A stretch of 64,000 nt of DNA from contig CALMSL010000050.1 of NCBI GenBank assembly GCA_937872445.1, positions 1 to 64,000 on the forward strand, read 5' to 3'. Below the pieces are notes generated by a model, which saw only the letters and a list, made by a program, of their open reading frames with translations, did no database searches and was not told where the DNA came from. Both the position numbers and the translations under genes were made by a program. Each line of letters begins with the position of its first letter. The stretch's first letter is position 1. Shown one piece after another: positions 35,161 through 42,343 of this stretch. The DNA is from an uncultured Microbacteriaceae bacterium. GTDB lineage: Bacteria; Actinomycetota; Actinomycetes; Actinomycetales; Microbacteriaceae.

Positions 35161-36412
35161 AGTGGTCATGCCCCGGCTGTCGGACACGATGGAGGAGGGC
35201 GAACTCGCCACGTGGCTGAAGAACGAGGGCGACACGATCGCGAAGGGCGATATCCTCGCGGAGATTGAAACCGACAAGGCGACGATGGACCTGGAGGCGT
35301 TCGAGTCCGGCGTGCTCGAGAAGCACCTCGTCGACGCGGGAAGCGTCGTCCCGATCGGGACGCCGGTCGCCATCATCGGCGACGGCAGTGGCACGACGGA
35401 TGCTCCGAAGAAGAAGGATCCGCCGAAGGCGCAGGAGACCCCTCAGGCCGAGGAACCGCCGAAGGCGAAGGAAGCCCCGCAGGTTGAGGAGCCGCCGAAG
35501 TCGGCGTCTCGAAACCAGGCCTCAGGCAAACTCCGCATGTCGCCCGTGGCCAGGAAGATCGCCAAAGACCACGGGATCGATCCTGCGACGATCACCGGTT
35601 CCGGTCCGCAGGGCCGCGTCGTGCGCGCGGATGTGGAAGCGGCGATTTCCCAGCAGGCCGCCAGCCCGACGGCACCTGTCTCGCCGAGCGCAACTGCCGC
35701 TCGGCCGGCCGGTGCGATGATCCCAGGGTCCGACGAGGAGATTCCGGTCAACCGCATCCGCAAGGTCGCGGCGAAACGGCTCACCGAGAGTCAGGCCGTC
35801 CCGCACTTCTTCCTCACGAGCGTCGTCGATGTCGAGAAGCTGCTCGCGTTTCGCTCCGACGTGAACGAAAGCCTCGAGGCGCAGGGCGTGAGGGTGAGCG
35901 TCAACGACCTGTTCGTCCGTGCCGCCGCCGTGACGCTGCGGCAGCATCCGGAGGCGAACTCCTCGTGGGGCGATGATTCGGTGATCCGCCGGGCCAGAGT
36001 CAACATTGGAATCGCGGTTGCCACCGACGCCGGGTTGCTGGTTCCCGTCGTGCACGACGCCGAAACGAAGGGGCTCGGCGCCATCGCGCAGGAGACCGTC
36101 GCGCTCGCGGAAAAGGCGCGCGACGGCAAGCTCAGTCCGGACGAGATGAGCGGCGGGACGTTCAGCATCTCCAACCTCGGGATGTTCGGCATCGACCAGT
36201 TCACGGCCGTGATCAACCCGCCGGAGGCGGCAATTCTCGCGGTCGGGGCGGCCAGCCCGGTTCCCGTCGTGCGCGACGGCGTGCTCGTGGAGGTTCCGAA
36301 GCTGAAGATCACGCTCACCGTCGACCACCGGGTCATGGACGGTGCGGTCGCCGCCAACTTCCTGCGGGACCTCGTCGGCGTTCTTGAGCATCCGCTGCGC
36401 ATGCTGCTCTGA
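35153..36412 (+). CDS. pdhC: Dihydrolipoamide acyltransferase (E2)
   Basis: 419 residues. One lipoyl domain (1-78) has the lipoylated lysine in EIETDKATMDLEAFE. A Pro/Lys/Glu-rich linker built of loose PPKAQE/PPKAKE repeats follows, then a peripheral-subunit-binding domain (MSPVARKIAKDHGIDPATITGSGPQGRVVRADV). The catalytic domain ends with TVDHRVMDGAVAANFL (catalytic His and Asp). AGGGAGG precedes the ATG at 35153. No E3 (lipoamide dehydrogenase) gene follows, so it must be supplied from elsewhere. Confidence 0.94.
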   Translation: MSEVVMPRLSDTMEEGELATWLKNEGDTIAKGDILAEIETDKATMDLEAFESGVLEKHLVDAGSVVPIGTPVAIIGDGSGTTDAPKKKDPPKAQETPQAEEPPKAKEAPQVEEPPKSASRNQASGKLRMSPVARKIAKDHGIDPATITGSGPQGRVVRADVEAAISQQAASPTAPVSPSATAARPAGAMIPGSDEEIPVNRIRKVAAKRLTESQAVPHFFLTSVVDVEKLLAFRSDVNESLEAQGVRVSVNDLFVRAAAVTLRQHPEANSSWGDDSVIRRARVNIGIAVATDAGLLVPVVHDAETKGLGAIAQETVALAEKARDGKLSPDEMSGGTFSISNLGMFGIDQFTAVINPPEAAILAVGAASPVPVVRDGVLVEVPKLKITLTVDHRVMDGAVAANFLRDLVGVLEHPLRMLL

Positions 36413-36466
36413 CGCGGCGGCGATTTCCCGCGCCCCGCGAACCGCGCTCGGTACTACCGTAAAAGG

Positions 36467-37504
36467 ATGGCTCAGTTCTGGGCGCGTCTCGACGCAGGAA
36501 TACGCACACTCCCGCCGGGCGCGTTCGCTTTCGTGATGGCGACCGGAATCGTGTCCACGGCGTTTCTCATGGTGGGGTGGTCCGTCGTTTCGACGGTGAT
36601 GCTCGTGCTGGCCGAGGTGAGCCTCGCGGCGCTCGCCGTTGCGCTGGTCGTGCGACTGGTTCGGCATCCGGGATCCGCGCTGAGCGATGCGCGCGAACCG
36701 GAGCGAGCGTTCGGGTATTTCACGATCGTCGCCGCCATCAATGTCGTGGCGGTCCGGCTGTATTCGCACGATCCGGTTGCAGCCATCGCGCTCGCCATCG
36801 TCAGCATCCCGGTGTGGCTGCTCCTCAACTACGGCGTTCAGGCCGCACTCATGCTGGGCAGGCGGGATCGACCCGTCGCGACGCAGGTGAACGGGAGCTG
36901 GTTCCTGTGGGTGGTCGCCACCCAGTCGCTTGCCGCGGTCGGCGCGGAGATCGGGCGGGGCGCGGACAACCAGTGGATTGCCGCGATCTCCGTCGCGCTG
37001 TGGGGCATCGGCGTCGTCCTGTATCTCATGCTCGCGACGCTCGTCACGCTGCGGCTGCTCACGACGCGCAACGACGCGGCCAAACTCGGCCCGGCCTACT
37101 GGATCTACATGGGCGCCACCGCCATCACCGTGCTCGCGGGCTCCTACATTCTCGTGCTGCCCGCAGACCTGCCGATCATGGCGGTGATGTCCCCTGTCGT
37201 GGGCGGGCTCACCTTCATTCTGTGGGCGTTCGGGGTGTGGTGGATTCCGCTCCTGCTGATTTTCGGGGTGTGGCGGCACGGCATCCAGCGCATCCCCCTG
37301 ACCTACGAGACGGACCTGTGGAGCATTGTGTTCCCACTCGGGATGTATTCCGTGGCGAGCATGCACTTCGGCACGCAAACCCACCTTCCACTCATGACGA
37401 CGCTGGGCGAGTACGGCGCATGGGTATCCGGGCTCGCATGGCTTGCCGTCGCGGCCGCGATGGTGGCCAGCGCGGCAGTGCGGCGGCCCGCAGCCTCCCG
37501 CTGA
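36467..37504 (+). CDS. TDT-family (TehA/SLAC1-like) transporter, copy 1
   Basis: 345 residues with about ten membrane helices. TLPPGAFAFVMATGIVSTAF at the N-terminus and FGVWWIPLLLIFGVWRHG plus YETDLWSIVFPLGMYSVASM near the C-terminus are the tellurite-resistance/dicarboxylate transporter (TDT) signatures. The SLAC1 fold forms anion channels or organic-acid transporters. Substrate unknown; the position beside pdhABC and pta-ackA makes a monocarboxylate or dicarboxylate plausible. TACCGT then AAAAGG precede the ATG. A clear paralogue follows. Confidence 0.88.
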   Translation: MAQFWARLDAGIRTLPPGAFAFVMATGIVSTAFLMVGWSVVSTVMLVLAEVSLAALAVALVVRLVRHPGSALSDAREPERAFGYFTIVAAINVVAVRLYSHDPVAAIALAIVSIPVWLLLNYGVQAALMLGRRDRPVATQVNGSWFLWVVATQSLAAVGAEIGRGADNQWIAAISVALWGIGVVLYLMLATLVTLRLLTTRNDAAKLGPAYWIYMGATAITVLAGSYILVLPADLPIMAVMSPVVGGLTFILWAFGVWWIPLLLIFGVWRHGIQRIPLTYETDLWSIVFPLGMYSVASMHFGTQTHLPLMTTLGEYGAWVSGLAWLAVAAAMVASAAVRRPAASR

Positions 37505-37510
37505 TGCTTC

Positions 37511-37549
37511 GCGGATGGGCGGGCGCGCATCCGCATGGCAACCATTTTT
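37511..37549 (+). terminator. Possible terminator between the two TDT genes
   Basis: GCGGATG...CATCCGC (7-bp stem, 10-base loop) followed by a small ATGG/CCAT hairpin running straight into TTTTT. Modest stem strength. Confidence 0.4.
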
Positions 37550-37637
37550 CACTGTATTTTCCGCAGGGCAGGATAGCGGCCGCCCGATAACCTACCTGCA
37601 GAGCAACGCTGCGGTTGGAAGGCTTCGGGTGGGAACC

Positions 37638-38702
37638 ATGAAGACAGAAACAGGACGACTGGCAACGGCGGTGAAGAAACTGCCGCCGGGAGCATTCGCG
37701 TTTGTGATGGCCACCGGAATCGTCGCTGCGGCGTTTTCGCTGATCGGCCTGTCCACGGTGACCCTGGTGCTCCTCATCATCGCCGTCGCCGGCCTCGTCG
37801 CGCTGCTGTGCGCGCTGGCGTGGCGGATCGTGCGCCACTGGGATTTCGTGTACGCCGATGCCCGCAATCCCGCGATCGCGTTCGGATTCGCGACGATTGT
37901 CGCCGCGCTCAACGTTGTGGGGGCGCTGTTCTTCTCGATCGAGCCGATCGTGACGATCGTGCTCCTGTGCCTCAGCGTCCCGTTCTGGCTCGTGCTCACG
38001 TACGGTATCGCCGCCGCCATGATGCTCGGTCCGCAGGATGGACCGCCGGCGCACAAGGCGAACGGGAGCTGGTTCATCTGGGTGGTCGCCACGCAATCGA
38101 TCTCCGTGGTGACCGGCATCATCGACCACGGGTTGAACGTCAACCTGCTCGGCGTCATCGCGGTGGGGATGTGGAGCATCGGCGTGATGCTGTACATCAT
38201 CCTGACCGTCATCATCACTCTGCGCCTCATGACGACCACTCAGGACGCGTTCGGCGTTCGGCCCACCTACTGGGTGTACATGGGGGCGACCGCCATCACG
38301 GTGTATGCGGGGTGGTCGATCCTGAGCCTCCTGACGGAAATGCCCATCATGCAGGCGACCCACGACTTCATCTCGGGCTTCACCTTCATGTTGTGGGCAT
38401 TCGGCGTGTGGTGGATTCCGATCCTCGTAATTTTCGGGTTGTGGCGTCACGCCGTGAAGCGCTACCCGGTGCGGTACGAGTCCGAACTGTGGAGCATGGT
38501 CTTCCCGCTCGGCATGTTCTCGGTCGCCAGCATCCACCTCGGCAAACTCCTCGGGCTGCCGGTGGTGCACGACATGGGTGTCATCTGCACCTGGATTGCG
38601 GGCGCAGCGTGGTTGGTGGTGACCGCGATGATGTTGCGGTCGGCCAGCCGGAAGCAGGTGCCGGGCGAAACCACGACGGAGAAAATCGCGCACACCTTGT
38701 AG
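37638..38702 (+). CDS. TDT-family (TehA/SLAC1-like) transporter, copy 2
   Basis: 354 residues, the same family as the preceding gene: LPPGAFAFVMATGIVAAAF at the N-terminus, ANGSWFIWVVATQS in the middle, FGVWWIPILVIFGLWRH and YESELWSMVFPLGMFSVASIH at the C-terminus. The two share these blocks almost residue for residue, so they arose by tandem duplication but have diverged elsewhere. The ATG at 37638 is set by similarity to copy 1; no good ribosome site is seen. The putative -35 of the SRP RNA overlaps its stop codon. Confidence 0.87.
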   Translation: MKTETGRLATAVKKLPPGAFAFVMATGIVAAAFSLIGLSTVTLVLLIIAVAGLVALLCALAWRIVRHWDFVYADARNPAIAFGFATIVAALNVVGALFFSIEPIVTIVLLCLSVPFWLVLTYGIAAAMMLGPQDGPPAHKANGSWFIWVVATQSISVVTGIIDHGLNVNLLGVIAVGMWSIGVMLYIILTVIITLRLMTTTQDAFGVRPTYWVYMGATAITVYAGWSILSLLTEMPIMQATHDFISGFTFMLWAFGVWWIPILVIFGLWRHAVKRYPVRYESELWSMVFPLGMFSVASIHLGKLLGLPVVHDMGVICTWIAGAAWLVVTAMMLRSASRKQVPGETTTEKIAHTL

Positions 38703-38717
38703 CACTGCGCTTCCCGG

Positions 38718-38723
38718 TAGACT
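38718..38723 (+). promoter_or_regulatory. -10 box of the SRP RNA gene
   Basis: TAGACT seven bases before the predicted 5' end of the SRP RNA. A poor TTGTAG lies 15 bases upstream. Confidence 0.5.
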
Positions 38724-38730
38724 TTTGGAC

Positions 38731-38818
38731 GGCTCCCCGCGTGGCGCCACCCAGGCGAATTCCCCCAGGACGGAAACGGAGCAAGGGTAACCGGGCTCTG
38801 GCGGGTGCGCGGGGGGCT
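38731..38818 (+). ncRNA. ffs: Small bacterial SRP RNA (4.5S type)
   Basis: The conserved domain IV is clear: CCAGGAC, the GGAA tetraloop (GGACGGAAACGGAGCAAGG) and the asymmetric AGCAAGGGTAA side. The ends pair over about 11 bp (GGCTCCCCGCG with CGCGGGGGGCT). TACTTTTT follows at 38821-38828 as a likely termination point. This RNA pairs with Ffh to target membrane proteins. In many relatives it lies directly upstream of dnaX; here pta and ackA lie between them. Confidence 0.88.
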
Positions 38819-38905
38819 GCTACTTTTTCGGCCGAACGCTTTCGGCGCGGTCGATGCCTCGCAGTGCCCGGCTGTCTGCCGCGAAGGATTCGAAGTCTCG
38901 GTACG

Positions 38906-38911
38906 TAAGCT
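38906..38911 (+). promoter_or_regulatory. -10 box of pta (leaderless)
   Basis: TAAGCT with six bases before the GTG at 38918; no Shine-Dalgarno sequence. Confidence 0.45.
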
Positions 38912-38917
38912 GGTGGG

Positions 38918-41008
38918 GTGGCGCGATCCATCTACATCACCTCGGCAGAAGGCAACACCGGCAAGTCGACCATCGCTTTGGGCGTGCTCGACACGCTGAC
39001 GCGGTCCATCGAAAAGGTGGGAGTGTTTCGGCCGATCGCGCGATCGGCCACGGAACGCGATTACGTTCTCGAACTCCTGCTCGCCCATGACGGCGTAGAC
39101 CTCGACTATGAGTTGTGCGTCGGCGTGGGGTACGACGACGTCCACAACGATCCGGACGCCGCCCTTGCCACCATCGTCCAGCGGTACAAGGCCGTCGAGG
39201 CGTTGTGCGATGCCGTTGTCATCCTCGGTTCCGATTACACGGATGTGGGCAGTCCCACCGAGCTGGGATTCAACGCCCGGGTCGCCGCAAACCTCGGCGC
39301 CCCCGTCGTGCTCGTGCTCGGGGGCCGGGTCGGGGAGAGGCTGGACGCTCGATCCGCGGATTCGCTGCGCCAGTTGGCGGAGATTGCCACAGCCGAACTG
39401 CATCACGAACACGCAACCCTCCTTGCCGTCATTGCGAACCGGGCCGACCCGGACACGGTCGGCGACATCCGCACCGGTGTCTCGTCGGCGACCGCGGGCG
39501 TGCCCGTGTGGGTGGTTCCGGAGAATCCGGTGCTCGTCGCCCCCACCATGAAATCGATCATGGAGGCGACCGGCGGGAGTCTGCTGAAGGGCGACCCCGA
39601 ACTGCTCAGCCGGGAAGCCCTGGGTGTGGTGGTCGCGGCGATGGGCATGAACAACGTGCTGCCGCGGCTCATCGAAGGGTCGGTCGTGGTCGTCCCCGCC
39701 GACCGAACCGAGGTGCTGCTGGCCGTTCTCATGGCGAACGAATCGGGCACGTTCCCGTCCGTCGCCGGCATCGTTCTGAACGGCGGATTCGAGCTCCCGG
39801 AGCCGATCGATCGGCTCATGGAGGGCATCCGGTCGACCCTGCCCATCATCCGAACCGAACTCGGCAGTTACGACACGGCCGTGCGCATCACCCAGATCCG
39901 GCCCAGGCTGGCCGCCGACTCGCAACGCAAGCTCGACACGGCGCGCGCCATGTTCGAGGAACACGTCGACGCGGATGAACTCCTCGCGCTCCTCGATGTG
40001 GAGCGCACCACCGTCGTCACCCCACTCATGTTCGAGTACGGGCTCATCGAACGCGCGAGGGCGAATCGGCGCCACATCGTGCTTCCCGAAGGCGAGGACG
40101 ACCGCATCCTGCGCGCCGCCGCAACCGTGTTGAGCCGCGGTGTCGCCGACCTCACCATCCTCGGGGAAGAAATCGAGGTGCGTTCGCGGGCCATCGGACT
40201 GGGCCTGGACATTCAGGATGCCCAGGTGCTGAGTTCCTTCGACGACGTGCTTCGACTCAAGTTCTCGGAGGAATACCACCGCCTGCGGGAACACAAGGGC
40301 GTGACGCTGGAGCGCGCGCGGGACACCGTCACCGACCCCTCCTACTTCGGCACGCTCATGGTGCATCTCGGACTTGCGGACGGGATGGTGTCCGGCGTCG
40401 CCCACACCACGGCACACACGATCCGCCCGGCCTTCGAGATCATCAAGACGAAGGAGGGCGTCGCTGTCGTCTCGAGCGTGTTTCTCATGGCGCTCGCCGA
40501 TCGCGTGCTCGTGTACGGCGACTGCGCGGTCATACCTGATCCGACCGCGGACCAGCTCGCCGACATCGCGGTGTCGGCCACCGAGACCTCGCTGCAGTTC
40601 GGCATCGAACCCCGCATCGCCATGCTGTCGTATTCGACGGGCGAGTCGGGGACGGGCGCGGATGTGGACAAGGTGCGCGAAGCGACCGCCATGGTGCGCA
40701 AGCGCCTGGTCGGCGTCCCGGTGGACGGGCCCATCCAGTACGACGCGGCGGCGGATGCTGCAGTGGCCCGAGCGAAACTGCCGGACTCGGAGGTGGCGGG
40801 GCGCGCCACCGTGTTCATCTTCCCGGATCTGAACACCGGCAACAACACGTACAAGGCGGTGCAACGCAGCGCGGGTGCCGTGGCCATCGGGCCGATACTT
40901 CAGGGACTGCGGTTGCCGGTGAACGACCTGTCGCGGGGCGCAACCGTGCAGGACATCGTGAACACGATCGCGATCACCGCCATCCAGGCGCAGGCCGCGC
41001 GCCCATGA
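38918..41008 (+). CDS. pta: Phosphate acetyltransferase (long form)
   Basis: 696 residues. The N-terminal P-loop domain (ITSAEGNTGKSTIALGVLD) and a central DRTGG-type domain precede the catalytic PTA_PTB domain (about 370-690: HIVLPEGEDDRILRAA, MVSGVAHTTAHTIRPAFEIIKTKEG, VFIFPDLNTGNNTYKAVQRS). It interconverts acetyl-CoA and acetyl phosphate. The long form is usually regulated allosterically through the N-terminal part. The stop overlaps the ackA start (ATGA). Confidence 0.96.
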   Translation: MARSIYITSAEGNTGKSTIALGVLDTLTRSIEKVGVFRPIARSATERDYVLELLLAHDGVDLDYELCVGVGYDDVHNDPDAALATIVQRYKAVEALCDAVVILGSDYTDVGSPTELGFNARVAANLGAPVVLVLGGRVGERLDARSADSLRQLAEIATAELHHEHATLLAVIANRADPDTVGDIRTGVSSATAGVPVWVVPENPVLVAPTMKSIMEATGGSLLKGDPELLSREALGVVVAAMGMNNVLPRLIEGSVVVVPADRTEVLLAVLMANESGTFPSVAGIVLNGGFELPEPIDRLMEGIRSTLPIIRTELGSYDTAVRITQIRPRLAADSQRKLDTARAMFEEHVDADELLALLDVERTTVVTPLMFEYGLIERARANRRHIVLPEGEDDRILRAAATVLSRGVADLTILGEEIEVRSRAIGLGLDIQDAQVLSSFDDVLRLKFSEEYHRLREHKGVTLERARDTVTDPSYFGTLMVHLGLADGMVSGVAHTTAHTIRPAFEIIKTKEGVAVVSSVFLMALADRVLVYGDCAVIPDPTADQLADIAVSATETSLQFGIEPRIAMLSYSTGESGTGADVDKVREATAMVRKRLVGVPVDGPIQYDAAADAAVARAKLPDSEVAGRATVFIFPDLNTGNNTYKAVQRSAGAVAIGPILQGLRLPVNDLSRGATVQDIVNTIAITAIQAQAARP

Positions 41009-42273
41009 GCCCTGCACGGCCGGGCCGCGTCCTCGTCATCAATGCGGGGTCCTCGTCCCTGAAGTTCCGGCTCATCGAACTCGACGGCGAGCGCACTGTC
41101 GCGTCCGGCCTCGTGGAGCGCATCGGCGAGTCGCACACGGCTTCGGTATCGACAGTGGCGGAGCTTTCGGGGGCCGGTTCGGAGTCTCGGGTGTGGCGGG
41201 CGTCTACGGGCGGAGACTCCGAACCGGCCCCCGAAAGCGACCGGGCCAGTGGCGTGAAAGACCACACGGCGGCGTTTGGCGTGATGCTCGGCCAGTTGCG
41301 CGCGAAGGGGATCGACCCGGCAGAAGGATTGATGGCGATCGGGCACCGCGTGGTCCACGGCGGCGAGCGATTCGTGGAACCCACAATCATCACCAACGAG
41401 GTGAAGCAGCAAATCGACGACCTGTCGAGGCTGGCTCCCCTCCACAATCCGCCGAACCTGGCCGGAATCGTCGCGGCGGAGGTCACGTTCCCCGGCGTTC
41501 CGCAGGTCGCGGTGTTCGATACCGCATTCCACAGCACCCTGCCGCCGGTTGCCCGCAGTTACGCGATCGACGCGGATGTCGCCGAACGGTACGGCATCCG
41601 ACGGTTCGGGTTCCACGGGATCTCGTTCCAGCACGTCGCCGGAGCGGCCGCGGAGTATCTCGGTCGGCCGTGTGCGGAGCTGAAGCTCATCATTCTTCAC
41701 CTCGGCAATGGCGCCTCCGCGTGCGCGGTCGACGGCGGCCGTTCGGTGGAAACTTCGATGGGGCTGACCCCGCTGGAGGGGCTCATGATGGGCACGCGCG
41801 GTGGCGACATCGACCCGGGGGTGCTCCTTCATGTGCAGCGAGAGGGTGGTTTGGGCGTCGACGAGCTCGATCGGCTCCTGAATCATGGCAGCGGCCTCCT
41901 CGGCCTCGGCGGTTTCGGTGATATTCGCGATGTGCAGAAGGCGGCGGACGGCGGGGACGCGCGCGCCGCGCTCGCCATCGAGGTGTACACCCACCGCATC
42001 CGCGGCTACGTCGGGGCGTACCTGGCCCAGTTGGGGCGGGTGGATGCGATCGTGTTCACTGCGGGCGTCGGCGAGAACAACGCTTCGGTGCGCGCCCGCG
42101 CGCTCGCCGGACTCGACGGTTTCGGAATTCGGGTGGACGAGGAGCGCAACGGGTCGTCGTCCCGCGAGGCCCGGATAATCTCCCCCCCGGATGCTGCCGT
42201 CACCGTCGTGGTGGTGCCCACGAATGAGGAGCTGGAGATCGCGCGCCAGGCGGCAGCGCTCGTCCGCGACTAA
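41005..42273 (+). CDS. ackA: Acetate kinase with an in-frame palindromic insertion
   Basis: 422 residues, about 25 longer than usual. The ASKHA-fold motifs are intact: VLVINAGSSSLKFRL, GHRVVHGGERFV, VFDTAFH, FHGISFQHVA, LHLGNGASACAV and FTAGVGENNASVR. The extra residues (about 53-79, LSGAGSESRVWRASTGGDSEPAPES) lie between the first strands and DHTAAF, a surface position, and are encoded by a perfect palindrome at 41163-41238. With Pta it makes acetate and ATP from acetyl-CoA, or runs in reverse. The gene is coupled to pta by a four-base overlap. Confidence 0.95.
   Translation: MSPARPGRVLVINAGSSSLKFRLIELDGERTVASGLVERIGESHTASVSTVAELSGAGSESRVWRASTGGDSEPAPESDRASGVKDHTAAFGVMLGQLRAKGIDPAEGLMAIGHRVVHGGERFVEPTIITNEVKQQIDDLSRLAPLHNPPNLAGIVAAEVTFPGVPQVAVFDTAFHSTLPPVARSYAIDADVAERYGIRRFGFHGISFQHVAGAAAEYLGRPCAELKLIILHLGNGASACAVDGGRSVETSMGLTPLEGLMMGTRGGDIDPGVLLHVQREGGLGVDELDRLLNHGSGLLGLGGFGDIRDVQKAADGGDARAALAIEVYTHRIRGYVGAYLAQLGRVDAIVFTAGVGENNASVRARALAGLDGFGIRVDEERNGSSSREARIISPPDAAVTVVVVPTNEELEIARQAAALVRD
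41163..41238. repeat. Palindromic element inside ackA, shared 25-bp core
   Basis: Perfect 26-bp inverted arms (41163-41188 and 41213-41238, beginning GCTTTCGGGGGCCGG) enclose a 24-base loop. The 25 bases 41189-41213 (GGGTGTGGCGGG...) are identical to the complement of 43595-43619 in dnaX, although the arms of the two elements are unrelated. It is translated in frame. Confidence 0.88.
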
Positions 42274-42276
42274 TTT

Positions 42277-42306
42277 GCCCTGGGGTGCTCGCTTCGCTGC
42301 CAGGGC
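42277..42306 (+). terminator. Hairpin after ackA
   Basis: GCCCTGG / CCAGGGC, 7-bp perfect stem with a 16-base loop, starting four bases after the ackA stop. There is no T run, so any termination would be weak. Confidence 0.35.
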
Positions 42307-42331
42307 TCGGCGTGAGGTCGGTGCGCCCCAG

Positions 42332-42337
42332 TAGCAT
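42332..42337 (+). promoter_or_regulatory. -10 box of dnaX (leaderless)
   Basis: TAGCAT with six bases before GTG 42344. The geometry favours this second GTG over the one at 42341. Confidence 0.5.
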
Positions 42338-42343
42338 GGGGTG

